From: a virus
Direction: 5' to 3' (one strand)
DNA length: 64,000 bases
Virus record (IMG/VR): IMGVR_UViG_3300017917_003607
Location: 47,692-111,691 of that record
Shown here in pieces: positions 44,280-53,130 of the stretch; position 1 is the stretch's first letter, and the number at the start of each line of letters is the position of its first letter. The translations under genes were made by a program, and so were the position numbers. Under the pieces are notes generated by a model. It did no database searches. It was not told where the DNA came from and was given only the letters and a program-made list of their open reading frames with translations.

Positions 44280-45773
44280 ATGTCTATACACAAATCATAT
44301 CTAAATAGAAATAATACAATTATTTATAATAGTTCTACAAACACAGGACAAAATCCTGTTACAGAACTTTTTTTTGGTAGGGTAGATAATACACTATCAA
44401 CGCCAGGATTTTCAAGATTCATATTCAATATAGATTTAACAGAACTTACAAACAAAATATCTTCAGGTGTAATATACACAGGAAGTCCAATGACACACGT
44501 ATTCAAAATGACCAATACAATTATGTATAATTATGAATTACTGAATACAACAACATCAGATGGTAGAAAAAGAGCAACAGGTTTTAATTTAAATTTACAT
44601 AGAATACCTAAATATAACCTTACAGGTTCTTCTCAAAATTGGGACGAAGGTGTTGGATATGATTATTACGATAATTCAAACATCAACTCTTCTAATGCAA
44701 GTTTAAGTTCACAAAACTATAGAGACAACGACAAATCTTACTCCAATAGACCATCTAATTGGACAAAAGCAACAACAATTAGTGGGTGGAGTGAATCAGG
44801 AATATATAACAACATAAACAGTGGTAGTTCTGTAAATTATTCAGCACTAACTTTGGTGGATACTCAATATTTTGAATTTGGAAATGAAAATATTGAGTTT
44901 GATATGACTAACGAAATAAATAGTATTTTAACAGGTGGGACTACAGGGGTTACTGGTTACATAATATCTTTTGACCCAGAACTAGAAAATATAACAGGAC
45001 TTACAGAAAATTATTCCGTTGGTTTTTTTACTCGCCACACACAAACTTTTTATGAACCATTTTTGGAAACATCATATGATGATTTAATTTTAGATAATAG
45101 AACAAGTTTTTTTGAAAAGAAAATAAATAAGTTATATCTATATTCATATATTGATGGGGTACCAACTAATTTAGATTTTAACCCTACAGTTACGATAGAA
45201 GACTCGAATGGTGATATACCTACAAACTGCACAGGATTAACTACAACATTGAGGACTGAGGGTATTTATGAGGTTTCAGTACCACCAATTACTGGTTATA
45301 CAACCCCATGTCAATTCAGTGATATTTGGAGTGGATGTACTTTGAATGGTATAAGTATTGGTAACATAACAAATGAATTTGTTTTAAGACCATACGGTGA
45401 GTATTATCAAATAGGGATTAATTCTAAAGACCCTCAGACATACGGATTTACTTTTTCAGGAATAAAACAAGATGAGAAAATTATTAATACAGACCTAAGG
45501 AAGGTTGTATTACAAATTAAACAAGCGTATACATCCAACGTAGTTTACCCCAATTTTAAAGCTTACTATAGAATCTTTGTTAAAGAAGGTAAAACAGAGG
45601 TTAACGTACAAGATTGGACAAGAATAAATCAAACATCAAATGAATATTATTTTATGTTTGACACTAAAGACAAAATACCAAATGAATATTTTGTCGATAT
45701 TAAAGTATTAACTTCAGGTGAGGTAGATATTTATAAAAGACAACTAAAATTTCAAATAGTTAATCAAAAATGA
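44280..45773 (+). CDS. tail structural protein, DNRLRE-like beta domain
   Basis: 497 aa beginning MSIHKSYLNRNNTIIYNSST. The first ~270 residues repeat the beta-sandwich pattern of DNRLRE-type domains (L-N-R-N-N-T-I-I-Y, N-F-S-x-F-I-F-N-I-D, F-D-M-T-N-E-I-N-S-I-L, F-F-T-R-H-T). The rest is beta-rich and ends F-Q-I-V-N-Q-K. Virion surface or baseplate-peripheral protein; no enzymatic motif. Confidence 0.55.
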   Translation: MSIHKSYLNRNNTIIYNSSTNTGQNPVTELFFGRVDNTLSTPGFSRFIFNIDLTELTNKISSGVIYTGSPMTHVFKMTNTIMYNYELLNTTTSDGRKRATGFNLNLHRIPKYNLTGSSQNWDEGVGYDYYDNSNINSSNASLSSQNYRDNDKSYSNRPSNWTKATTISGWSESGIYNNINSGSSVNYSALTLVDTQYFEFGNENIEFDMTNEINSILTGGTTGVTGYIISFDPELENITGLTENYSVGFFTRHTQTFYEPFLETSYDDLILDNRTSFFEKKINKLYLYSYIDGVPTNLDFNPTVTIEDSNGDIPTNCTGLTTTLRTEGIYEVSVPPITGYTTPCQFSDIWSGCTLNGISIGNITNEFVLRPYGEYYQIGINSKDPQTYGFTFSGIKQDEKIINTDLRKVVLQIKQAYTSNVVYPNFKAYYRIFVKEGKTEVNVQDWTRINQTSNEYYFMFDTKDKIPNEYFVDIKVLTSGEVDIYKRQLKFQIVNQK

Positions 45774-46510
45774 AAAAACAAATATTAAAAGAGTATGTTG
45801 ACGCTTGGTCAATGATTGGAAACTTTTTAGGTGATTTAGCACTACAAACCGCTGGTGCTGCAGACGTGTTAGGTGACCCAATAGTAATTGCCGCTTTGGT
45901 AAAAAACTTTAAAGAATTAAATGATAGTCTTGATAGATTTGAAGATTTAAAATCTAAACTATTAGGTCCTGAAATGGAATTAAATTATGAGAACCTAAAA
46001 GAAGAGATGTATGATATTAGAGAAGATTTAGAAGTAGACATTATTGACACATTTCAAAGATTGATAGAACTAACGCCTACAAGTGTTGCTGGTTCAGTAT
46101 CGTCATTAGCCGCAGGACTTCCACCACTTGTCACAAAATTAACCTTGAGTACAATTGTTGACCATATACATAGTATTGTACCAAAAGACTTGGATTTTCC
46201 TTTGGTTGGTACATTAACAGATTCTTTAAGGGCGATTTATTTTATTGATAATATCGAGAAAGTTCAACAAGAAATCAAACCACTACACGATGACCCTGAG
46301 GTTTTTTCAAAAGAAGTTATTGAAAGATTGATGGTACATGAAGGTAGAAAAAAGAGTGGAACTAAGTTATGTTCTCGTGGTAAATCAGCGGCAAAGTCTA
46401 AATTTGACGTATACCCTAGCGCGTATGCCAACGGATATGCAATTCAAGTTTGTAAAGGTAAGATTAAGGGTTTAGATGGTAAGAAAAGGTGTTCTCCACC
46501 ATATTGTTAA
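45770..46510 (+). CDS. phage protein with C-terminal Cys-rich virion motif
   Basis: 246 aa, ATGA overlap with the preceding gene. Residues 1-190 are helical with hydrophobic stretch around 95-130. The C-terminal part L-C-S-R-G-K-S-A-A-K-S-K-F-D-V-Y-P-S-A-Y-A-N then V-C-K-G-K is a motif recurrent in proteins of Bacteroidota-associated and aquatic phages. Ends in C-S-P-P-Y-C. Function unknown. Convergent with the next minus gene, overlapping by 4 bases. Confidence 0.6.
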   Translation: MKKQILKEYVDAWSMIGNFLGDLALQTAGAADVLGDPIVIAALVKNFKELNDSLDRFEDLKSKLLGPEMELNYENLKEEMYDIREDLEVDIIDTFQRLIELTPTSVAGSVSSLAAGLPPLVTKLTLSTIVDHIHSIVPKDLDFPLVGTLTDSLRAIYFIDNIEKVQQEIKPLHDDPEVFSKEVIERLMVHEGRKKSGTKLCSRGKSAAKSKFDVYPSAYANGYAIQVCKGKIKGLDGKKRCSPPYC

Positions 46511-47982
46511 TCCTTTGGTTCTTGATATAGATTATCTAATTCTTTAAACTTTTTAAAGGAGTATCTGGTAAATTTACCAATTATTTCCATAAATTTACCG
46601 TACAAATCATATCTATCAAATAAATTCATAATTTTATTTGAGGTTACTATATCGTTTTTCTCATCATAAAAAATTAACCCGTCAGGTCCTGGATATCTTC
46701 CACCTAAATAATTTTCACCAGGTCTGTTTATGTAAATTCCAAACTTTTCTGAACCTAATTTATCCTGTAATTCTTTATTTTTTATTATTAGATAAGCTAA
46801 AGAACCCATCCTATTATGTTTTTTAAACATGGTATCATCCAATGATGACGTGCACCATTTGGTATTTGCACCGTATTTACAAGACGCTGTGTGAGTTAAT
46901 GGAACAACCAATAAGAAGTTGTTGTCTTCGTACAATTTTTCCCTCTCATATGGTTCTATTTTGAATTTCTCTGCAATAACTACTTTATTAATCAAACTCT
47001 CTTTTCTTGGTTTGTACGAAGTCATTACAGGTTTTTGTCCCTTACCTCTCTGAGCGTCTTTTTTCTCAGCTCTTCTTTTCTGTGCACAGGCCGCTTTTTT
47101 CTGAGATGCTGACATTTTGCCCGCTACTCCAGCCGCTCTACATTTCGGATATGCACCTTTAGAAGTGTCGGGTCTTCCACAAGGGGGGTGTTTACCATTA
47201 ACCTTTCTACATATATTAACCCATGGACCTTTAGGTTGTTTACTACCCTTTGGTTTTTTCTTTGTACCAAACCAAACTGCTAAATCCTCAACAAGTGTTT
47301 TCTTATCATATTTACTTTCACTTGCCACATGTACGTAATGTGTTGGTATATCATATTTTCCATCTTTTCCCTTTTCCCACATTCCAACAACTTTTTTTAT
47401 ATTATTTTTTAATGTTTTATTTTTTTTATCATCATTTGATTTATGAGTCGAGGTTTCAGTAAAAGGTGATAATTCAGATGGTCTCCATTTTTTTAAACCT
47501 AATTCTGTTGGCCCTGTGTAGATACCCGAAGTAACTGAAGTATGTGTGGCCTCTTCAATGACATTTGAATTAACTTTCACATATTTAATTAAGGATTTAA
47601 TTTTTTTTATAGTTTCAGAAACATTACTATTAGCACCTGATGAATTTATACTTGTTCTTCCACCGCCTAAACCGTCATCATCTTGATTTTGTCGTTTCTT
47701 TTTTAGTTCCTTAGATATTTTAATGGCAATATGTTCTTTTGTTTTTATATTTTTACTATCCATAATACCATCATAACTATCGTACTGTAATTCTGCACTA
47801 ACATAATCAGAAACAGGTTCAATAAACGGACCCAATGAAGACTCGTCCCACGATTTTAAACCTGGAACAATTGGTACTTTATACGAACCAGACCCTAGTG
47901 TTGATGTTGTTTCATTGATGTTATCCCATAGGACGATATCTTCAGATATTATCTTATCTAATGTAACTTTATTTTTTGACAT
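46507..47982 (-). CDS. DUF5872-type protein with YGANTKWC motif and internal repeats
   Basis: 491 aa. Two related segments, G-L-K-S-W-D-E-S-S-L-G-P-F-I-E (residues about 40-56) and G-L-K-K-W-R-P-S-E-L-S-P-F-T-E (about 160-175), flank a polar region. A DUF5872-like Cys block follows (D-L-A-V-W-F-G-T, W-V-N-I-C-R-K-V-N-G-K-H-P-P-C-G, Y-P-K-C-R-A-A-G-V-A-G-K-M). The C-terminus has K-Y-G-A-N-T-K-W-C-T-S-S, a motif of phage proteins of unknown activity. TATTTAT lies 21 bases upstream. Possibly packaged in the virion; no function established. Confidence 0.65.
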   Translation of the reverse strand: MSKNKVTLDKIISEDIVLWDNINETTSTLGSGSYKVPIVPGLKSWDESSLGPFIEPVSDYVSAELQYDSYDGIMDSKNIKTKEHIAIKISKELKKKRQNQDDDGLGGGRTSINSSGANSNVSETIKKIKSLIKYVKVNSNVIEEATHTSVTSGIYTGPTELGLKKWRPSELSPFTETSTHKSNDDKKNKTLKNNIKKVVGMWEKGKDGKYDIPTHYVHVASESKYDKKTLVEDLAVWFGTKKKPKGSKQPKGPWVNICRKVNGKHPPCGRPDTSKGAYPKCRAAGVAGKMSASQKKAACAQKRRAEKKDAQRGKGQKPVMTSYKPRKESLINKVVIAEKFKIEPYEREKLYEDNNFLLVVPLTHTASCKYGANTKWCTSSLDDTMFKKHNRMGSLAYLIIKNKELQDKLGSEKFGIYINRPGENYLGGRYPGPDGLIFYDEKNDIVTSNKIMNLFDRYDLYGKFMEIIGKFTRYSFKKFKELDNLYQEPKD

Positions 47983-48003
47983 TTAGAATTATTTTTTATA
48001 TAT

Positions 48004-48010
48004 ATAAATA
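48004..48010 (-). promoter_or_regulatory. TATTTAT late-promoter-like element
   Basis: Sense-strand TATTTAT ending 21 bases before ATG 47982. Confidence 0.45.
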
Positions 48011-48018
48011 TTTGAAAA

Positions 48019-48255
48019 ATGATAAATAACAACAAAAAACTTTTTGATATGTTGAGTTATTCAACTAATGAAGAATTAGACCATATTATATCTTCATTGG
48101 GTCAAGAACAATCTTTATTTTTTATGACATTAGCGATTAAATCAGCGTTTAACAGAAACGCATTCACAATGGAAGAAACTGAGTTAATATCAAAATGTTT
48201 ACGAGTCTTACAATCACCAAATCAGGAAATAACTGAAAATAAAAAAGGGGACTAA
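48019..48255 (+). CDS. hypothetical small protein, 78 aa
   Basis: Plus-strand gene between a divergent and a convergent minus gene, with its own strong terminator. Helical, beginning MINNNKKLFDMLSYSTNEEL. Leader has no exact TATTTAT (ATATTTG only). No domain recognised. Confidence 0.6.
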   Translation: MINNNKKLFDMLSYSTNEELDHIISSLGQEQSLFFMTLAIKSAFNRNAFTMEETELISKCLRVLQSPNQEITENKKGD

Positions 48256-48268
48256 AGTCCCCTTTTTT
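48241..48268. terminator. bidirectional intrinsic terminator
   Basis: A6-GGGGACT-AA-AGTCCCC-T6: perfect 7-bp stem flanked by A and T runs, working on both strands. It starts in the last codons of the 78-aa gene and faces the 3' end of the major capsid gene. Confidence 0.9.
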
Positions 48269-48287
48269 ATTATTGGATTATGTTAGA

Positions 48288-50138
48288 TTATCTCAATTCT
48301 CTCAAATCAAATGTTCTAACACCATCAACTGTGATTTTACCGTAGAAACGGTTGTTCACCATCTTCTTAGCGTATCTTGTCATGATACCTTTGATTGGTG
48401 TAAAGTTGAATGGGTTATACATTGTTGGAGTTAATTGTAGAGGAACATATGGTGCGTATACATAACCAGTGTCCAATAGAGAATTACCTTTGTGACCCAA
48501 CAACAATGTGTTTGGTGGGAAATAAGGGTCTCTATAAACTTGGTATCTACCTGCCAAAGTACCTACTCTCTCAATACCCATGTTGTATTGGTCCTGTTCA
48601 GGAGATGCGTTTGATACGTGGAAGTATTCCAAATCATCAAAAATAGCACTGATTTCAGAAGATACAACAATCCAGTTAGCTCCACCTCTTAAGGTAGATT
48701 TGTGGATTTGTGCTGAAATTTGGTTGATAGCAGTTATCAACGTTTGATTCCAGTCTTTTTGAGTATACTGTGTTAATGGATTAGATGAAGTACCTCTCTT
48801 CCAACCATTGTAGTCCCATCTCAAAGTCCAAGCCGCACCTTTTCTAAGGTCTCTCAAGATTTCTCTATCAATTTCAGCCGCAACTTGTTCAGACAATAAA
48901 GCTGTCAATTCAGCTTCAGCATCGATGTTATGGAACGCTGCAACGTCTTGAGCCAATTCAGGTGACCACTGAGCTCTTAATTTTCTTTCAGTTACTGAAA
49001 CAGTTACAGAATTCAAATCAAAAGAAACTTCACCGATTTGGTCTTCAAATTCCAACTCTTTGTAAATCTTGTAAGTACAAGTAAAGATGTTGTTAGTTGA
49101 TGCGATTGAGTTTGTTGTGATACCTGAGTATCCGTCTAAAGAACCAGAACCAACTGAACATGGAACTTGTGTATCAATTTCCAAATAAATGTTACCTTCT
49201 TGTGAACAAATGTTATCAAAAGTACCACCGTTACCGTCTGTTGGGAAAGTAGTTGTGTAAGGAGAACCATACTGAACAATACCCTGTCCGTATTTTTGAG
49301 TTACTACTCTAAACAACAATGGACCAGTACTCAATGAATTACCAGCGGTAGTTCCTGAGAAACCGTTACGTACTTGAGCAGCAACAGCACCAGCCGCAGT
49401 GTTTTGTTGTACAGTTAATGACGCCAAGAATTCTTCAGTATCCATTTCGTTACCGTTAGGTCCGATTAGTTTACCTTCACCTGCGGTGTTGAAACCTGAC
49501 ATAACTATCAATACTTTTCTGAATTCAGTATTTGCAGGATAACCTGAAGGTGTCAAAGTAGCTCCGTCCCATACAACAGTACAAGCTGTTACTGTTCTAG
49601 CAGAGAACTGACCTTTAGAATAGTCAAACAATCCTGGAGGGTCTAAAGTCGCCTCATTACCTTCATAAAATCTATCGTAAAGATTTTTTGTTGTACTATC
49701 ATAACCTGAATCTGGTGATGTAGGACCGTTAGGTGCTCCGTAAGGACCGTAGTGTTGTCCACCATTTGTTGGGTCAACACCACTGTTGTTACCAGTTGCG
49801 TAGTTTTGAATTTTAGGTACAAAGTAGAACAATTTACCGATAGGTAAGTTCATTGCTTGTACAGAAACGATGTCGTTAGCTAACAACTTAGAGAATACTC
49901 TTCTTACGATTGGGAATACAACCGTTTCGAAAGAACCGTCTGAAGATGTGCTAGCAGCTTCGTTTATTAAGTGTGATGCTTGGTTTTCATAAAGTTGAGC
50001 GATGTTTTCTTTAACATGACCTCTCAAACCTTCTAGGAACCCTAGCTTGTCCCATTTGTTAATAGTATCTTCTTTGATAACTTTAAGGTGCTTAAGACCG
50101 ATGTTACCAACAAGACCTGATTCTAATAATGCTCCCAT
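48288..50138 (-). CDS. 23: major capsid protein (T4 gp23-like)
   Basis: 616 aa. V-V-F-P-I-V-R-R-V-F-S-K-L-L-A-N-D-I-V-S-V-Q-A-M-N-L-P followed by K-L-F-Y-F is the conserved gp23 core, and W-S-P-E-L-A-Q-D and G-N-S-L-L-D-T-G-Y-V-Y-A-P-Y near the end also fit. Residues about 100-350 hold an enlarged Gly/Thr-rich insertion, likely a surface domain (T4 gp23 has 521 aa). Expected to be cleaved at its N-terminus by the prohead protease. No TATTTAT in front; read from the scaffold mRNA or an unrecognised promoter. Confidence 0.95.
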   Translation of the reverse strand: MGALLESGLVGNIGLKHLKVIKEDTINKWDKLGFLEGLRGHVKENIAQLYENQASHLINEAASTSSDGSFETVVFPIVRRVFSKLLANDIVSVQAMNLPIGKLFYFVPKIQNYATGNNSGVDPTNGGQHYGPYGAPNGPTSPDSGYDSTTKNLYDRFYEGNEATLDPPGLFDYSKGQFSARTVTACTVVWDGATLTPSGYPANTEFRKVLIVMSGFNTAGEGKLIGPNGNEMDTEEFLASLTVQQNTAAGAVAAQVRNGFSGTTAGNSLSTGPLLFRVVTQKYGQGIVQYGSPYTTTFPTDGNGGTFDNICSQEGNIYLEIDTQVPCSVGSGSLDGYSGITTNSIASTNNIFTCTYKIYKELEFEDQIGEVSFDLNSVTVSVTERKLRAQWSPELAQDVAAFHNIDAEAELTALLSEQVAAEIDREILRDLRKGAAWTLRWDYNGWKRGTSSNPLTQYTQKDWNQTLITAINQISAQIHKSTLRGGANWIVVSSEISAIFDDLEYFHVSNASPEQDQYNMGIERVGTLAGRYQVYRDPYFPPNTLLLGHKGNSLLDTGYVYAPYVPLQLTPTMYNPFNFTPIKGIMTRYAKKMVNNRFYGKITVDGVRTFDLRELR

Positions 50139-50163
50139 TTTCTTATTTTTTTAATTTTTAAGT

Positions 50164-51477
50164 TTATTTTGTTAATTTTGACATAAGGTCCTTCATTCTT
50201 AAGAACTGAGGATTTTCATATGTCTTGTTTTCAACCAAGTTAGTTGAACCTTTAGATGGTGTTCTATCTATGTTTTCAACGATAGATTCTTTAACCACTG
50301 TATTATTCTTACTTCCCAATTCATCTTTGATTTGAGTATAAAGATTTTTTGATTCCTTGATTGTTTCGACGTTATCAAAACGTCTCATGATGTTTATTTT
50401 TTCTTGTTTGGTTGTTGTATGTTCTGTGAACAATCTTGTTGCGTAAGCCAAATTAGAATTAAATACAGCTACTTCATTCAATTTTTCTCTAAAGATGTTA
50501 AGAGCTTTTCTGTATTCTTCATTTTTTAATCTCAAAACTCTAACCTCTTCTTCTAATTTTGAATTTGTAATTGTTTTCATTTTTGGAAGACCTCTTCCTG
50601 GATAATTCCTTGAACCATTACCATAAGTTCTAGCAGCCTCTTTTGTTTCAGCGTCCTTCTCATCGTCCATTTCTTCAACTTCAGATTCTTTAAATTCGCC
50701 TTTTCTAAATTTCTTAGCTTCAGGTGCTGATTTACCTTTTGGTCCTGAATGAATGTTTTCTCCTTTGAAAGATACTTTCTTAGGTCCACTACCCATACCC
50801 ATACCAACATAAGTTTTGTCTTTTGATTCCATTACACCTTTTTCGTCATCATCTTCAGTACCTTTAGAGTCATCATCGTCATCCTCATTTGACAATTCAA
50901 TTTCGTAAACGATTTCTTCATCCATTTGGTCTTCATCACCCATGGTCATTGATAAGTCAGGCTCATCACCTTCATAATCATCATCCATAGAGAATGTCAT
51001 AGAATCAGTTTGAGTCATTTTGTCAACATCAACGTCATCACCTGATTTAGCAACGATTAATCTGTCTTCGTCACCCATACCCATAACAATTTTCATGAGT
51101 TCTTCATCAGATGCTTGCGTCATGTCCAACGGTGCAAGTTCATCATCATCTTCATCACCCATTAGGTCAGTGTCATCGAGTGAAACATTAATTTCATCAC
51201 CCATGTCATCACCAACTTCTTTGGTCATGTCGATAGTCATTGAATCTTCGTCTTCGTCTTCATACATGCTCATGTGAGCATCTTCTTTCATTTCATAAGA
51301 TTCATCTTTCATCGGTTCATCTTCAGTACCTTCTTCTAAGGACTCTTTTACCAATTCTTCGATTTCTTCCTTCATAGTAGAAGCAAGTATTCCTTTTGCG
51401 TTTTCAGAAACAACATTCTCCAAATTTTTCATCTGAAGAAGAGCCTCTTCAACTAAAGATTTTTTTTCTGTATTCAT
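50164..51477 (-). CDS. 22: prohead core/scaffold protein (T4 gp22-like)
   Basis: 437 aa from ATG 51477 (TTG 51486 rejected). Strongly acidic centre with long Asp/Glu runs and repeated M-G-D-E-D units, followed by helices (E-E-E-V-R-V-L-R-L-K-N-E-E-Y-R-K-A-L-N) as in gp22-type scaffolds. Position between protease and capsid genes is that of T4. Acidic scaffolds are cleaved during maturation. Confidence 0.8.
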   Translation of the reverse strand: MNTEKKSLVEEALLQMKNLENVVSENAKGILASTMKEEIEELVKESLEEGTEDEPMKDESYEMKEDAHMSMYEDEDEDSMTIDMTKEVGDDMGDEINVSLDDTDLMGDEDDDELAPLDMTQASDEELMKIVMGMGDEDRLIVAKSGDDVDVDKMTQTDSMTFSMDDDYEGDEPDLSMTMGDEDQMDEEIVYEIELSNEDDDDDSKGTEDDDEKGVMESKDKTYVGMGMGSGPKKVSFKGENIHSGPKGKSAPEAKKFRKGEFKESEVEEMDDEKDAETKEAARTYGNGSRNYPGRGLPKMKTITNSKLEEEVRVLRLKNEEYRKALNIFREKLNEVAVFNSNLAYATRLFTEHTTTKQEKINIMRRFDNVETIKESKNLYTQIKDELGSKNNTVVKESIVENIDRTPSKGSTNLVENKTYENPQFLRMKDLMSKLTK

Positions 51478-51509
51478 TTTTTGCAATAAAAAATTTATTT
51501 TATTTTCAT

Positions 51510-51516
51510 ATAAATA
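51510..51516 (-). promoter_or_regulatory. TATTTAT late-promoter-like element (scaffold-capsid)
   Basis: Sense-strand TATTTAT ending 32 bases before ATG 51477, just after a terminator; would drive scaffold and capsid genes. Confidence 0.5.
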
Positions 51517-51561
51517 TGCCCAATTTGAAGAAAAGTTATTTTTGGCATACTAATAAAATAA

Positions 51562-51585
51562 AAAAACCCGATTTCTCGGGTTTTT
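51562..51585. terminator. bidirectional intrinsic terminator
   Basis: AAAAACCCGA-TTTC-TCGGGTTTTT, a perfect 10-bp inverted repeat, between the DUF4494-like gene and the scaffold promoter. Confidence 0.85.
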
Positions 51586-51611
51586 AATTTAAAGTTTTTT
51601 AGTAGATTTTA

Positions 51612-51821
51612 TTATTCAAAAACTTCGTCAATTTTACTCTCAGCTACCGAAGTGATTCTCCAATCATGTTGAAAACCTTTGAACTTGTCTGTTACTTTGG
51701 CTTCAACATCGGTTACATTGTAACCTTTAACGAGTTTTTCTTCTCTGATTTTTTTAATCTTACCTGAGTTTTCGTCAATTAAATCGTACTGTACTTTCGC
51801 TACAAAAAATTTTTCGTCCAT
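51612..51821 (-). CDS. DUF4494-like small protein
   Basis: 69 aa. F-F-V-A-K-V-Q-Y-D-L then E-E-K-L-V-K-G-Y-N-V-T-D-V-E-A-K-V-T resembles DUF4494 (F.c.v.Y......k....e.YLv.a.s.tEAE.ri), found mainly in Bacteroidota and their phages. Supports the host inference. Function unknown; placed between protease and scaffold genes. Confidence 0.55.
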   Translation of the reverse strand: MDEKFFVAKVQYDLIDENSGKIKKIREEKLVKGYNVTDVEAKVTDKFKGFQHDWRITSVAESKIDEVFE

Positions 51822-51827
51822 AATGTT

Positions 51828-52541
51828 TTATCTATGACCCAAAAAATCGTTTAATTTATTCATTAAGTCAAGCGATTTTCCCAATCCACCATTAATAGTC
51901 GGTTCAGATTTTTTTTCTACGTCAATATTTTCATCATAAAGTTGTCTGTCACCTTTATCTAAATAAAGATAAGCCCCAGGTGTTGACGGATTCATAACTA
52001 AGTCAAAACAGATAATTTCAAAGTCTTCCTGAACTTCATTATGTTCACCTTTTTTAGCCAAAGAACCAACACCTCTAGAAGAAATACCCATTCTCACACC
52101 TTGTCTCATTAAATTTGCTGCAATGTCTCCTTTTGTAGAAACAACACCTCTTTCATGAAAACCAGGTGAAGTCAATAATCTCAGTTTACCCATGAGCACA
52201 TTGTCATCCCACCATATATCATCTATTATGTGTGAAACACGGTCTAAGTCAATTAACGAAGATTCAGGGTGATTTAATTCTGATGTTGATAAACCTTTTT
52301 GTATTAAAGATTTATATTTCTCAGCTTCTCTTTTTAGAATTTTTTCAGGATAAATTCTACCATTTCTATTTGGTACACCATATTTCTGAAGTGTGGCATA
52401 AAAAACAAATGGTTTAGAATGTTCCAATTGAGTTTTTGCTCCCCCATAATTTTCCGTTAAAGAATCTTTCCAAGAGATACTTCCAGCGTCATATTCTATC
52501 AATATACCCTTACCAAGTTCATTTGGTCCTAATATTTTCAT
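51828..52541 (-). CDS. 21: prohead core protease (T4 gp21-like)
   Basis: 237 aa. G-V-P-N-R-N-G-R-I-Y-P, S-E-L-N-H-P (catalytic His) and G-I-S-S-R-G-V-G (catalytic Ser) are the gp21 family hallmarks, with F-D-L-V-M-N-P-S following. Cleaves scaffold and capsid precursors inside the prohead. TATTTAT lies 14 bases upstream of ATG 52541. Confidence 0.93.
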   Translation of the reverse strand: MKILGPNELGKGILIEYDAGSISWKDSLTENYGGAKTQLEHSKPFVFYATLQKYGVPNRNGRIYPEKILKREAEKYKSLIQKGLSTSELNHPESSLIDLDRVSHIIDDIWWDDNVLMGKLRLLTSPGFHERGVVSTKGDIAANLMRQGVRMGISSRGVGSLAKKGEHNEVQEDFEIICFDLVMNPSTPGAYLYLDKGDRQLYDENIDVEKKSEPTINGGLGKSLDLMNKLNDFLGHR

Positions 52542-52555
52542 AATTCTTTTTCATT

Positions 52556-52562
52556 ATAAATA
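52556..52562 (-). promoter_or_regulatory. TATTTAT late-promoter-like element (protease)
   Basis: Sense-strand TATTTATA ending 14 bases before ATG 52541. Confidence 0.5.
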
Positions 52563-52572
52563 TAAGAATTAA

Positions 52573-53019
52573 TCAAACTTTTAATTTTTCTTTTGTCTTT
52601 GAGTATTGAATTGTAAAATACTTAGAGTTAGATAATACTTTTGTGTAAACCTCTTTAATTAAATTTGACATCTCATTAGTTAATTCTTCTGATTTGAATT
52701 CTACATTTTCTTTTGTAAATAAAGTAATTTCTAAATTTAAAAACGAAGATTTTGTTAGTTTTATACCGCTAGTTCTTAAATCCATATCGACTATGAAAAA
52801 TTCTTTAAAATATTTCTTATTAACAACTTCTAAAATTTTATGTTTTATTGTCCTTGTAATTGACCCTACCGTTGTATTCCAATTATCTTTTTCCATTTTT
52901 GGTGTTACCCACGTTTGTAATACCAAATAAATTGATTTTAATTCTGTTGTGTCCACACTACCATAGTAACACTTAGCATCCCTGAATAATTCCAATTTGG
53001 ATGTTTTTCCTTTTTTCAT
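52573..53019 (-). CDS. hypothetical protein in head module, 148 aa
   Basis: Basic N-terminus, then alternating strands and helices (F-F-I-V-D-M-D-L-R-T-S-G-I-K-L; L-E-I-T-L-F-T-K). No motif recognised. Position between portal and protease genes is where T4 has small core proteins 67 and 68, but sequence does not support that equation. Confidence 0.5.
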   Translation of the reverse strand: MKKGKTSKLELFRDAKCYYGSVDTTELKSIYLVLQTWVTPKMEKDNWNTTVGSITRTIKHKILEVVNKKYFKEFFIVDMDLRTSGIKLTKSSFLNLEITLFTKENVEFKSEELTNEMSNLIKEVYTKVLSNSKYFTIQYSKTKEKLKV

Positions 53020-53105
53020 TTTTAAATTTTTCCATTATAAAATAGTTTATTTTTTGTAAAATATAAGAAAAAAAAACTTATTAACAAATTTGAGTTTTTC
53101 TCGAG

Positions 53106-53112
53106 TATTTAT
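53106..53112 (+). promoter_or_regulatory. TATTTAT late-promoter-like element (bS21)
   Basis: TATTTAT ending 18 bases before the bS21 ATG at 53131; the leader between has no Shine-Dalgarno sequence. Confidence 0.5.
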
Positions 53113-53130
53113 TATCGTAACAACAAAAAT

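Noticed and set aside
48008-48014. ATATTTG before the 78-aa plus gene as a late element
   Set aside because: Differs from TATTTAT in the core and overlaps the minus-strand element.
51020-51277. Plus-strand Ser-rich frame
   Set aside because: Antisense of the Asp/Glu-rich scaffold gene.
51478-51486. TTG start for the scaffold gene
   Set aside because: Adds three residues only; ATG 51477 is the natural start.
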